64,000 nt of DNA. Origin: DATBLE01 sp963775695. Its GTDB lineage: Bacteria > Actinomycetota > Thermoleophilia > Gaiellales > Gaiellaceae. Under the pieces are notes generated by a model that saw only the letters and a list, made by a program, of their open reading frames with translations, was not told the origin of the DNA and did not search any database. Below are positions 16,258 to 23,911 of this stretch, one piece after another (position 1 is the first letter of the stretch; the number at the start of each line of letters is the position of its first letter). The stretch spans positions 1-64,000 of the forward strand of contig CAVZJU010000005.1 in assembly GCA_963775695.1 (NCBI GenBank), written 5' to 3'. The position numbers and the translations under genes are program-made.

Positions 16258-16730
16258 CACTGCACCTCCGAGGCGGTTCGAGATGGCCACGACTCGCGAC
16301 GCAGACAGTCGGCGGCGGCGAGGAGCGAGGCGGCTAGGAGCGCCGCCGATGCAACGACGGCGAGCAGGAGGCCGTCGCCGGCGGATGCGTGCGCGAGCCG
16401 GAAGCCGTGGAAAGACGAGAAGGCATGCCCGACCGTGTGGTACTTCCGCGTGGTGAGGGCGAGCGCGGGGGTTGCGATCAGCGGCAGCAGGTAGGCGATG
16501 CGCGAGAGCCACAGCACCGAGGCAGTAGCTGCGAGCGTTCCCGCGACGGCCAGCCCGAGCGTGACGTGGCCCTCGCCGAAGTGCAGGCCGCTGTACGAGC
16601 GGTTGAAGACGACGACCTGGACGTCTGCCCAGTCCATCAGGCAGGCGCCGGCGAGCACGAGGCTTGCAGCGGCGGTGAGCAACGGCCCGCGCAGCGGATG
16701 AGAGGCGGCGTTCTGGGTGGTCTCTGCCAT
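16257..16730 (-). CDS. four-helix membrane protein coupled to the MMPL exporter
   Basis: This is a 157-residue membrane protein with about four hydrophobic helices (around residues 17-35, 60-80, 85-105 and 125-150) and a WADVQVVVFNRSYSG loop. I do not recognise the family. Its stop overlaps the MMPL start by one base, so it is probably an accessory subunit or regulator of that exporter. The start ATG 16730 (MAETTQN) is supported by TAGTTT seven bases upstream, a leaderless-type promoter. The frame continues upstream to 16793, but those residues are low-complexity and lie beyond the promoter. Confidence 0.75.
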   Translation of the reverse strand: MAETTQNAASHPLRGPLLTAAASLVLAGACLMDWADVQVVVFNRSYSGLHFGEGHVTLGLAVAGTLAATASVLWLSRIAYLLPLIATPALALTTRKYHTVGHAFSSFHGFRLAHASAGDGLLLAVVASAALLAASLLAAADCLRRESWPSRTASEVQ

Positions 16731-16737
16731 GCCGTCG

Positions 16738-16743
16738 AAACTA
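16738..16743 (-). promoter_or_regulatory. -10 element TAGTTT of a leaderless-type promoter
   Basis: On the minus strand TAGTTT is separated by seven bases from ATG 16730. It would drive the small membrane protein and MMPL gene. It lies about 100 bases beyond the 3' end of the histidine kinase gene. Confidence 0.45.
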
Positions 16744-16847
16744 GGCGGCGCGGGTGGGCGCGGCCTCGAACAAAGGTCGGATCGACGCGTCATCCGATCG
16801 GCGGGTTCTGCGACCGCACGAGACTGGACCTTCAGTTCAGCGGTGGG

Positions 16848-18053
16848 CTACTCGCGAATCAGTGGGAACGTGGCTGCGACGCGGAAGCCGCCGCTGCCGT
16901 TGCGCCCGACCTCGACCTCGCCGCCGTAGGCGGCGGCGCGTTCGCGCATCCCGATCAGGCCACGCCCGCGGTCGTCGCCGTCGGCGCTGGCGGATGCGTG
17001 ACCGTCGTCTGTCACCTCGACCTTCAGCGCTTCCGAGCCATACTCCAAGGTGACGCTTGCGTGCTGCGCGTTCGCGTGGCGCAGCGTGTTCGTCAGCGCT
17101 TCCTGCACGATGCGGTAGGCGGAGAGCTCGAGTCCCGGCGTGAGATCGACGCAGTCGCCCTTGACCTCGAGGTCGGCGACCAGACCTGCTGCCCGCACCT
17201 GGTCGAGCAGATCGTCGAGGCGGCGCAGCGTCGGTTGCGGTGCAAGGTCGTGTTCCTGTTCGCCGATGCGGCCGAGCACGAGTCGCAGCTCGTCGAGCGC
17301 GCGGCGAGCGGTGAGCCCGATGGTGTGCAGCGCCGTCTCCGCGTCGGCCGGATCGGAGGCGAACACTCGTTCGGCGGCGGTCGCTTGCACGACGATGACG
17401 CTCAGGTTGTGCGCGACGACGTCGTGCACCTCGCGCGCGATCCGCGCCTGCTCCTCGGCGGCCGCGCGGCGGGCGTTCGCCTCATGCTCTCGCTCGAGCT
17501 GTTCTGCGCGCTCCTCGACGGCCCGAAGGTAGGCCCGGCGGGTGCCGATGTTGTCGCCAAGAAGCCACGCTGCAATGAGGAGGGCGAGCCGCCCGGCGAG
17601 CAGCGCGAAGGCATGCCAGCTGAGCGGGCTCCAATTGACGCGGTAGCTGATCGCCGCAAGAAGGGCGAGCATCGCGAGCCCGCCGGCGATGACTGCGGTC
17701 CGTCTCGGACAGTGGGCGGCGACCGTGTAGAGGGCGATGATGACCGCGAACGGCCACCAGCCGTTTCGGTAGCCGACCTCGATAACCGCTGCAACCGCGA
17801 CGACGACGACGAGCACCGGAATCGGGAACAGACGCCTGGCGGCCAGCGGCAGGGTGGCGAGGGCGGCGAGGATCCCGATCAGCCACGGACGCGGCCCGAC
17901 GTAGGTCGAAGCCGCGGTGAAGCCGGCGACCGCAACCGCTGCAGCAAGCAGCACGTCCAGCGTCAACGGATGGACGCGAGCCGCTCTGACGAGACTGCCG
18001 CCGAAGTTCACGAACTGAAAGTACTCCTCGCCCGGCGCGCCGACCTCATCCAT
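16848..18053 (-). CDS. NarX/DesK-type sensor histidine kinase
   Basis: This is a 401-residue kinase. Residues about 15-165 form five or six membrane helices with very short loops, typical of an intramembrane-sensing kinase. A HisKA_3 dimerisation helix carries the phospho-acceptor in ARIAREVHDVVAHNLSVIVV. The HATPase region has the N box in QEALTNTLRHANAQHA and G boxes in VTDDGHA and GRGLIGMRERAAAYGG. It is transcribed away from a NarL-type response regulator whose start is 43 bases off, the obvious partner. ATG 18053 (MDEVGAPGEE) is preferred over the longer frame because the extra 45 residues would overlap the regulator gene. The neighbouring MMPL exporter is the likely target. Confidence 0.9.
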   Translation of the reverse strand: MDEVGAPGEEYFQFVNFGGSLVRAARVHPLTLDVLLAAAVAVAGFTAASTYVGPRPWLIGILAALATLPLAARRLFPIPVLVVVVAVAAVIEVGYRNGWWPFAVIIALYTVAAHCPRRTAVIAGGLAMLALLAAISYRVNWSPLSWHAFALLAGRLALLIAAWLLGDNIGTRRAYLRAVEERAEQLEREHEANARRAAAEEQARIAREVHDVVAHNLSVIVVQATAAERVFASDPADAETALHTIGLTARRALDELRLVLGRIGEQEHDLAPQPTLRRLDDLLDQVRAAGLVADLEVKGDCVDLTPGLELSAYRIVQEALTNTLRHANAQHASVTLEYGSEALKVEVTDDGHASASADGDDRGRGLIGMRERAAAYGGEVEVGRNGSGGFRVAATFPLIRE

Positions 18054-18083
18054 TCGTCGGATGACGCTGCCCCGTTCCGGGCG

Positions 18084-18089
18084 TAGCCT
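18084..18089 (+). promoter_or_regulatory. -10 element TAGCCT for the response regulator
   Basis: TAGCCT is followed by seven bases and then GTG 18097. It supports that start over the in-frame ATG at 18061 and fits a leaderless transcript. Confidence 0.45.
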
Positions 18090-18096
18090 TGACGAG

Positions 18097-18798
18097 GTGG
18101 GTGCCGCTGTATCCCCGCTGAGGACGATCCGGGTTCTGCTCGCCGACGACCAAGAGCTCGTCCGCGACGGCTTCCGGATGATCCTCAATCACGAGGACGA
18201 CATCGAGGTCGTCGCAGAAGCGAGCGACGGACGCCAGGCCGTCGATCAAGCGAAGCGGCTCCTGCCGCACGTCGTGCTGATGGACGTGCGCATGGATGTG
18301 ATGGACGGCCTCGAGGCGACACGGCGGATCATGCAGAGCGGCGTCGAGACGCGGGTCCTCATGCTGACGACCTTCGACGTGGACGAGTACGTCTACGAGG
18401 CGCTTCGCGCCGGCGCCAGCGGCTTCCTGCTCAAGGATGTCAGCGCCGCGCAGCTCGTCGACGGCGTGCGCGTGATCGCCGGCGGCGAGGCTCTGCTTGC
18501 GCCGTCGGTCACGCGGCGCCTGCTCGAGCGGTTCACGCCCGAGCTTCCGACCGTCGACCGAAAGCTCGCCGCCGCGATCGAGTCGCTCAGCCCGCGCGAG
18601 CTCGAAGTCTTGCGGCTGCTCGCGAGCGGCTTCTCCAATGCCGAGCTCGCCGCCCACTTCTTCGTCAGCGAAGCGACGGTCAAGACGCACCTCACCCACG
18701 TCTTCCGCAAGCTCCATGTTCGGGACCGCGTGCAGGCCGTGATCGCGGCCTACGACGTCGGCATTGTTCGTCCCGCCGTGCACGCCGAGCGTTCGTAA
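18097..18798 (+). CDS. NarL/FixJ-family response regulator
   Basis: This is a 233-residue two-domain regulator. The receiver has the acidic pocket LLADDQ, the phospho-acceptor Asp in VVLMDVRMDVMDG, the switch Thr in MLTTFD and the Lys in FLLKDV. The C-terminal GerE HTH reads SPRELEVLRLLASGFSNAEL with a TVKTHLTHVFRKL recognition helix. It pairs with the divergent kinase and probably controls the MMPL operon or the genes downstream. GTG 18097 is chosen because a -10 box lies seven bases upstream and because ATG 18061 would leave only seven bases between the divergent starts. Confidence 0.92.
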   Translation: MGAAVSPLRTIRVLLADDQELVRDGFRMILNHEDDIEVVAEASDGRQAVDQAKRLLPHVVLMDVRMDVMDGLEATRRIMQSGVETRVLMLTTFDVDEYVYEALRAGASGFLLKDVSAAQLVDGVRVIAGGEALLAPSVTRRLLERFTPELPTVDRKLAAAIESLSPRELEVLRLLASGFSNAELAAHFFVSEATVKTHLTHVFRKLHVRDRVQAVIAAYDVGIVRPAVHAERS

Positions 18799-18804
18799 CG
18801 GCTC

Positions 18805-19292
18805 GTGCTGGAGTCGGAGATCGTTGCGGCAGACGCCGCCGATGCCCGGCGGCTTCACCAGATCCTCGTTCACGCGAAGGCGCATTGAGGCGACGAGCTG
18901 GCGTGGGTGCGTGAGTGGTCCGGCAGCTATGACTTCGCGCGGCTCTTCACCACCCATCTCGTCTTCGTCGCCGAGGTTGACCGGGAGATCGTCGCCTGGG
19001 CCGCGCTGATTCCGCCGCACGAGAGTGGCGTTGCGGTGCTCGACGATCTGTGGGTCGAGCCGGCCTGGATCGGCAAAGGCGTCGGCTCACGTCTGTTCGC
19101 AATGGCATGCGAGCAGGCGCGGCGGCTCGGCGCCACACGCTGGAGTGGGAGGCGGAGCTGAATGCGGTCGGTTTCTACGAGCGAATGGGCGGGCGCTACC
19201 TGCGCGAGCAGATCGGCGACTGGGGGAGACCGTTGCCCGTGATGGGCATCGACCTCGCCGAACCTGTACGCAACGAGCTGCCTGCGCGCTGA
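18805..19292 (+). pseudogene. GNAT acetyltransferase pseudogene
   Basis: From GTG 18805 the frame reads LESEIVAADAADARRLHQIL and then meets TGA at 18886-18888. After it, LAWVREWSGSYDF, LWVEPAWIGKGVGSRLF (motif A) and ARRLGATR continue. Near 19135 the frame shifts, and the next frame gives LEWEAELNAVGFYERMGG, the classic end of a GNAT. So one stop and one frameshift break a gene of about 160 codons. A shorter piece from GTG 18907 could be translated but would not fold fully. Confidence 0.8.
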
Positions 19293-19293
19293 G

Positions 19294-19330
19294 CGTTCCG
19301 ACATTCGTCGCTCTGACGTTCCGACGTTCG
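19294..19330 (+). promoter_or_regulatory. tandem CGTTCCGAC(A/G)TTCG repeats upstream of the hydrolase gene
   Basis: Two 14-base copies (19294-19307 and 19317-19330) differ at one base and start 23 bases apart, just over two helical turns. They lie 69-105 bases before the hydrolase start and may be an operator. Confidence 0.35.
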
Positions 19331-19398
19331 CCCGAGGCCGCCGCGTCCAGCGAGACCTAGCGTCGCCTCCGCACAACAAACCAGTGGGAGGTACGACG

Positions 19399-20529
19399 AT
19401 GCTTCACCTATCTCGCGCGCTTCGGCTCGCCGCCGTCGCCGCGCTCATCGCAGGAGCCGCGATCGCGGCCGGGGTCTCAGCCGCGATCGCAGATCCGGCG
19501 CCGCTGCAGATCCTGGCACCGACCGGCCCGTTCCACGTCGGGACGGTCTCGCGTCAACTGCCCGATCCCTCACGGCATGTGCCGACGATGATCCAGCTCT
19601 TCTATCCGACATCGGCGAGCGCCGGCGCGCCGGCTCCCTACATGCCGAAGAAGACCGCCGATCTGGCCGCACAGCAGCTGCAGCAACCGCCGCAGCTCCT
19701 CGAATCGATCGCCACCGGCGCGTTCGAGTCAGCCAAGTCGGCCGCCGGCAAGCGGCCGGTCGTTCTCTTCAGCCCCGGGCTGCAGGAGCTGCGAAGCGAC
19801 GACACCGCACTCGCCGAGGAGCTGGCAAGCCGCGGCTTCATCGTCGTCGCGATCGATCACCCCTACGAGTCGGCGATCGTGCAACTCACCGACGGGCAGC
19901 TGATCCTCAGCCGCTTCCAGGACAGCAACGACCCGACAACCTCGGCGCAACTGCGCGCCGCAGCCGTGCAGTCTCGCGTCGGCGACATCAAGGCCGTGCT
20001 GCACGCACTGCCGGCGATCGAGGCCAAGGGACTACTCCGCGGCCGCCTCGATCTCCGCAAGCTCGGCATGTTCGGCTTCTCGCTCGGCGGCGCGGCCACC
20101 GCGGAGGCGATGCGCGACCTGCCGCAGATCCGGGCCGGGCTCGACCTCGACGGAAGCCTGTACGGCAAGTCGCTCACCGTGCCGCTCACGCGTCCGTTCC
20201 TGTTCCTTGCCCGAGACGACCACAACAACGCGACCGACCCGAGCTGGGGAAGCGACTGGAACACCCTCAAAGGCTTCCGGCGCCAGATCCACCTCGTCGG
20301 CGCAGGACACGGCGACTTCAGCGACGAGGCCTCGTTCCTGCACCAGCTCAACCCCCAGACGACCGACCCAAGCGGCTACTACGGGCCAATCGACCCCGAC
20401 CGTGACACCGCCGCCACCCGGCTCGTGCTCGACGGCTTCTTCACACGATTCCTGACCGGGGAAACCGCGGGCACGAACGTTCTCAACAACCCGCAGGCCA
20501 TCGATCCCGACCTGCAGCTCCTCCAGTAG
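19399..20529 (+). CDS. secreted alpha/beta hydrolase (PAF-acetylhydrolase / lipase-like)
   Basis: This is a 376-residue secreted protein. The first 32 residues (RALRLAAVAALIAGAAIAAG core) are a signal peptide. The catalytic serine lies in GMFGFSLGGAA (GxSxG) near residue 220, an acid residue probably in FLARDDHNN, and the histidine in VGAGHGDFSD. FSPGLQEL, IVVAIDHPYES and SRHVPTMIQLFYPTS match the platelet-activating-factor acetylhydrolase-like family, so an ester or lipid substrate is likely. ATG 19399 follows GGGAGG at good spacing. GTG 19384 in the same frame overlaps that site and is less likely. A strong terminator follows the gene. Confidence 0.87.
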   Translation: MLHLSRALRLAAVAALIAGAAIAAGVSAAIADPAPLQILAPTGPFHVGTVSRQLPDPSRHVPTMIQLFYPTSASAGAPAPYMPKKTADLAAQQLQQPPQLLESIATGAFESAKSAAGKRPVVLFSPGLQELRSDDTALAEELASRGFIVVAIDHPYESAIVQLTDGQLILSRFQDSNDPTTSAQLRAAAVQSRVGDIKAVLHALPAIEAKGLLRGRLDLRKLGMFGFSLGGAATAEAMRDLPQIRAGLDLDGSLYGKSLTVPLTRPFLFLARDDHNNATDPSWGSDWNTLKGFRRQIHLVGAGHGDFSDEASFLHQLNPQTTDPSGYYGPIDPDRDTAATRLVLDGFFTRFLTGETAGTNVLNNPQAIDPDLQLLQ

Positions 20530-20540
20530 GCGCACGCTCG

Positions 20541-20580
20541 AGCGGTGTGTGGGCGGGCAGCAGTCCGCCCACACACCGCT
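20541..20580 (+). terminator. intrinsic terminator after the hydrolase gene
   Basis: A perfect 16-bp stem (AGCGGTGTGTGGGCGG and its complement) with an 8-base loop is followed by GTTTGT. It lies 12 bases after the stop codon. Confidence 0.85.
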
Positions 20581-20648
20581 GTTTGTCGGAGCGACGATCC
20601 GACTTCCGTCGGAGGTGACGGCGCTGTACGCACACCTAGCCTGGAGCA

Positions 20649-21626
20649 ATGGCCCTCGCGACCCACACAAACGAGTTCGTCCTCGAGACAGACGGACTGA
20701 CCAAGCGCTTCGGCCAGGTCACCGCCGTCGATCATGTCGAGCTGCGCGTACCGCGTGGCTCGGCGTTCGGATATCTCGGTCCGAACGGCGCCGGCAAGAC
20801 GACGCTGATCCGGATGCTGCTCGGCCTGACCGAGGCCAGCGAAGGGCACATGACCGTCCTCGGACGCACCGTGCCGGCAGAGCGCGACAAGGCGCTAGCC
20901 CGCGTCGGCGCGATCGTCGAGGAACCACGTTTCTACGGGCACATGACAGGACGTCAAAACCTGTACGCGGTCGCCGCCGCGCGTGGCAGTGCCGCCGCAG
21001 CGCTGATCGACCCGTCTCTCGACCGGGTCGGGCTCGCCGCGCGCGGCGACGACCGCGTGGCCACCTACTCGATGGGCATGCGGCAGCGGCTCGGCATCGC
21101 CGCCTGCCTGCTCGCCGACCCCGAGCTCTTGATCCTCGACGAGCCGATGAACGGACTCGACCCGGCCGGCATCCTCGAGTTCCGCGGCATGATCCGCAGC
21201 TTCGTCGACGAGGGCCGCACCGTCGTCCTTTCCTCGCATCTGCTCGACGAGGTCGAGAAGACCTGCGACGCAGTGGCGATCGTCGATCACGGCCGCGTCA
21301 TCGTCCAGGGCTCGATCGCGGAACTCGCCGCGGGCGGAACGCATCGCCTCGTGGTGGCGACCGGCGACAACGAGCGCGCACGCGCGCTGCTCCTCGACCG
21401 CCGTGATGTCAGCGACGTCGCCGGACGCGGCGCCGAGTTGACCGTCGCGCTCGAGAACGGCGCCTCGGCGGAAACCCTGACGGCGGCGATCGTCGAGCAG
21501 CTCGTGCAGGCGCACATCCCCGTCTACCGCGTCGACCCCGAGCAGGCGACCCTCGAGGAGCGCTTCCTGCAGGTCACCTCCCGCCTCGGCGACACCGAAC
21601 CGCAGCACGCAAAGGAGCGAAGGTGA
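20649..21626 (+). CDS. ABC transporter ATP-binding protein
   Basis: This is a 325-residue nucleotide-binding subunit of the CcmA/DrrA type. It has Walker A GPNGAGKTT at 44-52, signature SMGMRQR at 141-147, Walker B LLILDEP at 160-166, and the H-loop in VVLSSHLLDEVE. A C-terminal extension of about 110 residues (from AGGTHRLVVATG) is usual for exporters of drugs, lipids or bacitracin-like agents. TAGCCT lies six bases before ATG 20649, and GGAG also precedes the start closely. The stop overlaps the permease start (GTGATGATG), so the two are translated together. Confidence 0.92.
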   Translation: MALATHTNEFVLETDGLTKRFGQVTAVDHVELRVPRGSAFGYLGPNGAGKTTLIRMLLGLTEASEGHMTVLGRTVPAERDKALARVGAIVEEPRFYGHMTGRQNLYAVAAARGSAAAALIDPSLDRVGLAARGDDRVATYSMGMRQRLGIAACLLADPELLILDEPMNGLDPAGILEFRGMIRSFVDEGRTVVLSSHLLDEVEKTCDAVAIVDHGRVIVQGSIAELAAGGTHRLVVATGDNERARALLLDRRDVSDVAGRGAELTVALENGASAETLTAAIVEQLVQAHIPVYRVDPEQATLEERFLQVTSRLGDTEPQHAKERR

Positions 21627-22435
21627 TGATGCCCACGGGCGCCAACCCTGGCAGCCCGCTCCCGTCGTTGCAGCTGATCCGGGCGGAAGTGCTGAAGCTG
21701 GTAACCCGCCGGGGCCTGATGGTCGCCGCGCTCGTCCTCGCCGTGGGAACGACGATCGCCACCTACGCGCTCCTCGAGCTGCTTCATCTCGGCAACCCGG
21801 CCAAGCACGGCCCGGCGGGAGGGACGCACAACTTCAGCCAGGCGATGTGGCTGATCACCCAGCTCGGCTCGATCGCGGCCATCCTCATCGGCGGCACCGC
21901 CGGCGCCGGCGACGTCGCCTCCGGCTTCTTCCGCACGCTGGTTGTGACAGGACGCTCGCGTGCGGCCCTCTTCGCTGCCCGCGTCCCCTCCGGGCTCGGC
22001 GTCGTGCTCGTGCTCGCCGCCCTCGACTACGCGGTCGTCGCCGCGGCGACGGCCGTCTTCGCGGGCGGCAAGCCAACACCGTCGATGCAGCTGTACGCGC
22101 ACACCGGCGCGTGGGTGATCGCATACCTCGGCGTCGTCTATCTCGTCGCCCTCGGGCTCGGCTCGCTCATCGGCTCGCGGTCGACGACGATCGCCATTCT
22201 CGTCGGTCTGCAATTGGCAATCACCCCCATCCTGCAGGGCGTCCACGGGCTGTACGCGCCGCGGGAGGCCGTGCTCGGCGTCGCGATCTGGCAGCTCGCA
22301 CCCGAGATCGTCCAGACCGGCGCACCGCACAGCGACCTGGCGATGAGCCACACCACCGCCGCCGCTGTGCTGGCTGTCTGGACGGTCGCGGCACTCGCCG
22401 CAGGATGCTGGAAGACGGTGACGAGGGACGCGTGA
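21626..22435 (+). CDS. ABC-2-type transporter permease
   Basis: This is a 269-residue membrane protein with six hydrophobic helices (about residues 30-50, 70-95, 115-140, 155-180, 185-205 and 240-260). It has the ABC-2 exporter layout with a TLVVTGRSRAALFAARV cytoplasmic loop after the second helix. It follows the ATPase gene with overlapping start and stop; AAAGGAGCGAAG is the ribosome site. Starts at GTG 21623, ATG 21626 and ATG 21629 are all possible. The pair should form a dimeric exporter of unknown substrate. Confidence 0.87.
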   Translation: MMPTGANPGSPLPSLQLIRAEVLKLVTRRGLMVAALVLAVGTTIATYALLELLHLGNPAKHGPAGGTHNFSQAMWLITQLGSIAAILIGGTAGAGDVASGFFRTLVVTGRSRAALFAARVPSGLGVVLVLAALDYAVVAAATAVFAGGKPTPSMQLYAHTGAWVIAYLGVVYLVALGLGSLIGSRSTTIAILVGLQLAITPILQGVHGLYAPREAVLGVAIWQLAPEIVQTGAPHSDLAMSHTTAAAVLAVWTVAALAAGCWKTVTRDA

Positions 22436-22486
22436 GCACGAGCGCCGAGCGGCGCAGCGGACACGACTCTTGGGAAAGGAGACGAG

Positions 22487-23032
22487 GTGCCCGAAGTCCA
22501 GCTTGTCTACCGGCGGCTCGAGCGGGCCGAACTCGTGCGGCCCGCGGACATCGACCGCACGGAGCGCATCGAGCGCATCTACGTCCAGCACGGCGCGGAG
22601 CTCGAGGAGATTGCCGGCGACTTCAGCGCCACGCCATGGCACACCGAGGGAAGTGGTGCGCACTCAGTCGCATACCAGCGAGAGGAATGCGAGCGGTATC
22701 TGGCGGCGGGCGCGACCGCACTCGGCGCCTTCGACGGCGAACGGCTCGTCGGGATCGGTGTCGTCACGCCACACCTGCGGCCCGGGATCGCGCAGCTCGC
22801 CTACCTCCACGTGAGCGACGGTTACCGCGGGCGCGGCATCGGCGACCGGCTCACGGCAGACCTCGAGCAGCTCGCACGTGACGCCGGCGCCACGATGATC
22901 GTCGTCTCCGCGACACCATCCGAGAACACCGTCCGTTTCTACCGGCGTCACGGCTACGAGCCAACCGCCAATCCGCTGCCCGAGCTCGTCGAGCTGGAAC
23001 CCGAGGACGTGCACTTGGACAAACGCCTGTGA
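22487..23032 (+). CDS. GNAT N-acetyltransferase
   Basis: This is a 181-residue acetyltransferase. A conserved strand ALGAFDGERLVGIGVV leads into motif A LAYLHVSDGYRGRGIGDRL, followed by VSATPSENTVRFYRRHGY, the usual acetyl-CoA contact and C-terminal strand. The substrate is not predictable. GTG 22487 has a good ribosome site (AAAGGAGACGAG). It lies 51 bases after the ABC permease and may be the last gene of that operon, in which case modification and export of one compound could be linked (inference). Confidence 0.87.
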   Translation: MPEVQLVYRRLERAELVRPADIDRTERIERIYVQHGAELEEIAGDFSATPWHTEGSGAHSVAYQREECERYLAAGATALGAFDGERLVGIGVVTPHLRPGIAQLAYLHVSDGYRGRGIGDRLTADLEQLARDAGATMIVVSATPSENTVRFYRRHGYEPTANPLPELVELEPEDVHLDKRL

Positions 23033-23144
23033 GATCGCGGGCGTGGGGGTCCCTAGATCGCACTGAAGGCTGGCTTGGCCGAGATGACCCTGGCAGATCT
23101 CACGTCGACGCTCTCTGTAACTGAGAGGTGGTCTGCGCGAGATT

Positions 23145-23168
23145 CCTCGATCCGTCGTTCGATCGAGG
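23145..23168 (+). promoter_or_regulatory. hairpin overlapping the integrase ribosome site
   Basis: CCTCGATC and GATCGAGG form an 8-bp stem with an 8-base loop. The 3' arm supplies GAGG of the GAGGAGG Shine-Dalgarno for ATG 23178, so folding would partly hide it. This could have damped integrase translation. Confidence 0.4.
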
Positions 23169-23177
23169 AGGCTCGTG

Positions 23178-23520
23178 ATGATCCAGCACGGACAGGTGTT
23201 CAAGCTGAAGACGAAGGGCGCGGACGGGGAGCCGTTGTGGGCATACCGGTACCGGCTCGAAGGTCGCGGCTCAGAGCGGCCGCAGGTCGGCGGGTTCGCC
23301 ACGCGCGAAGAGGCCAAGAAGGCGCTGCGCAAGGTGCTCGACCGGCTCGGCCCAGGAGGCGGGCGGGCAACCATCACGCTTGGGGAGTTCGTGGACGAGT
23401 ATCTGGAGATGCATCAGGCGGCACCGGTGACGGTTGCGAAGTTGCGCTGGCTGCTCGGCAAGGCGACCGCGGCGCTCGGTGAGAAGCGGCTGGCGGAGCT
23501 GTCGCCGCAGGAGCTAATTC
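23178..23520 (+). pseudogene. tyrosine-recombinase integrase, N-terminal fragment
   Basis: The frame opens MIQHGQVFKLKTKGADGEPL and carries the arm-type DNA-binding strand (GFATREEAKKALRKVLDRL) and most of the SAM-like core-binding domain (TLGEFVDEYLEMHQ, then LRWLLGKATAALGEKRL). It ends at ELSPQELIQ, where the sequence turns into the antisense of a trpS fragment. The whole catalytic domain (Arg, HxxR, Tyr) is missing, so no recombinase can be made. GAGGAGG precedes ATG 23178. It is on the same strand as the integrase C-terminal remnant at 36.8 kb, but the two do not together make a full protein. Confidence 0.85.
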
Positions 23521-23876
23521 AGCGGTTCGATCTGGCTGTGCGCAAAGATCGTCGCGCGCTCAGGATCCAGCCCAACCGCGAGATAGTCGGCAACCAGGGA
23601 GGTGACATCTCGCGGCAGGCTCGCTGGGGAATCTCGGTCGGTGATCGTCTGGTAGTCGGCGATCAGCACGAGCAGCTCGACGCCGAGCGCCTGCAGGTGG
23701 ACACGGTTCTCGAGCGTCCCGAAGTAGTGGCTGAGGTGCAGCGCACCGGTCGGCCGGTCACCCGTCATGACACGGAACGCGGCCGGTTCACGTGCGATCG
23801 CGACTTCGAGTTCGGAGCGGCAGCGACTCAGGCCGTGACTCGCTTCTCTCGGAACACTGGTTGTGCTCGGGGACAT
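23514..23876 (-). pseudogene. tryptophanyl-tRNA synthetase-like N-terminal fragment
   Basis: On the minus strand ATG 23876, with AAAGGAGCAACG before it, opens a frame reading RVMTGDRPTGALHLSHYFG, then LLVLIADYQTITDRD and ATIFAHSQI, the first third of TrpRS. It ends at EPLN and a stop, exactly at the joint with the integrase fragment. The ATP-binding HIGH-type motif reads HLSHY where TrpRS usually has HLGHY. With about 121 of some 330 codons and no KMSKS loop, it cannot charge tRNA. Indolmycin-type resistance copies of TrpRS are known in actinobacteria, but nothing here shows that role. Confidence 0.8.
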
Positions 23877-23911
23877 CGTTGCTCCTTTCGGGTTCCGGCC
23901 GCCCCGAGGAC

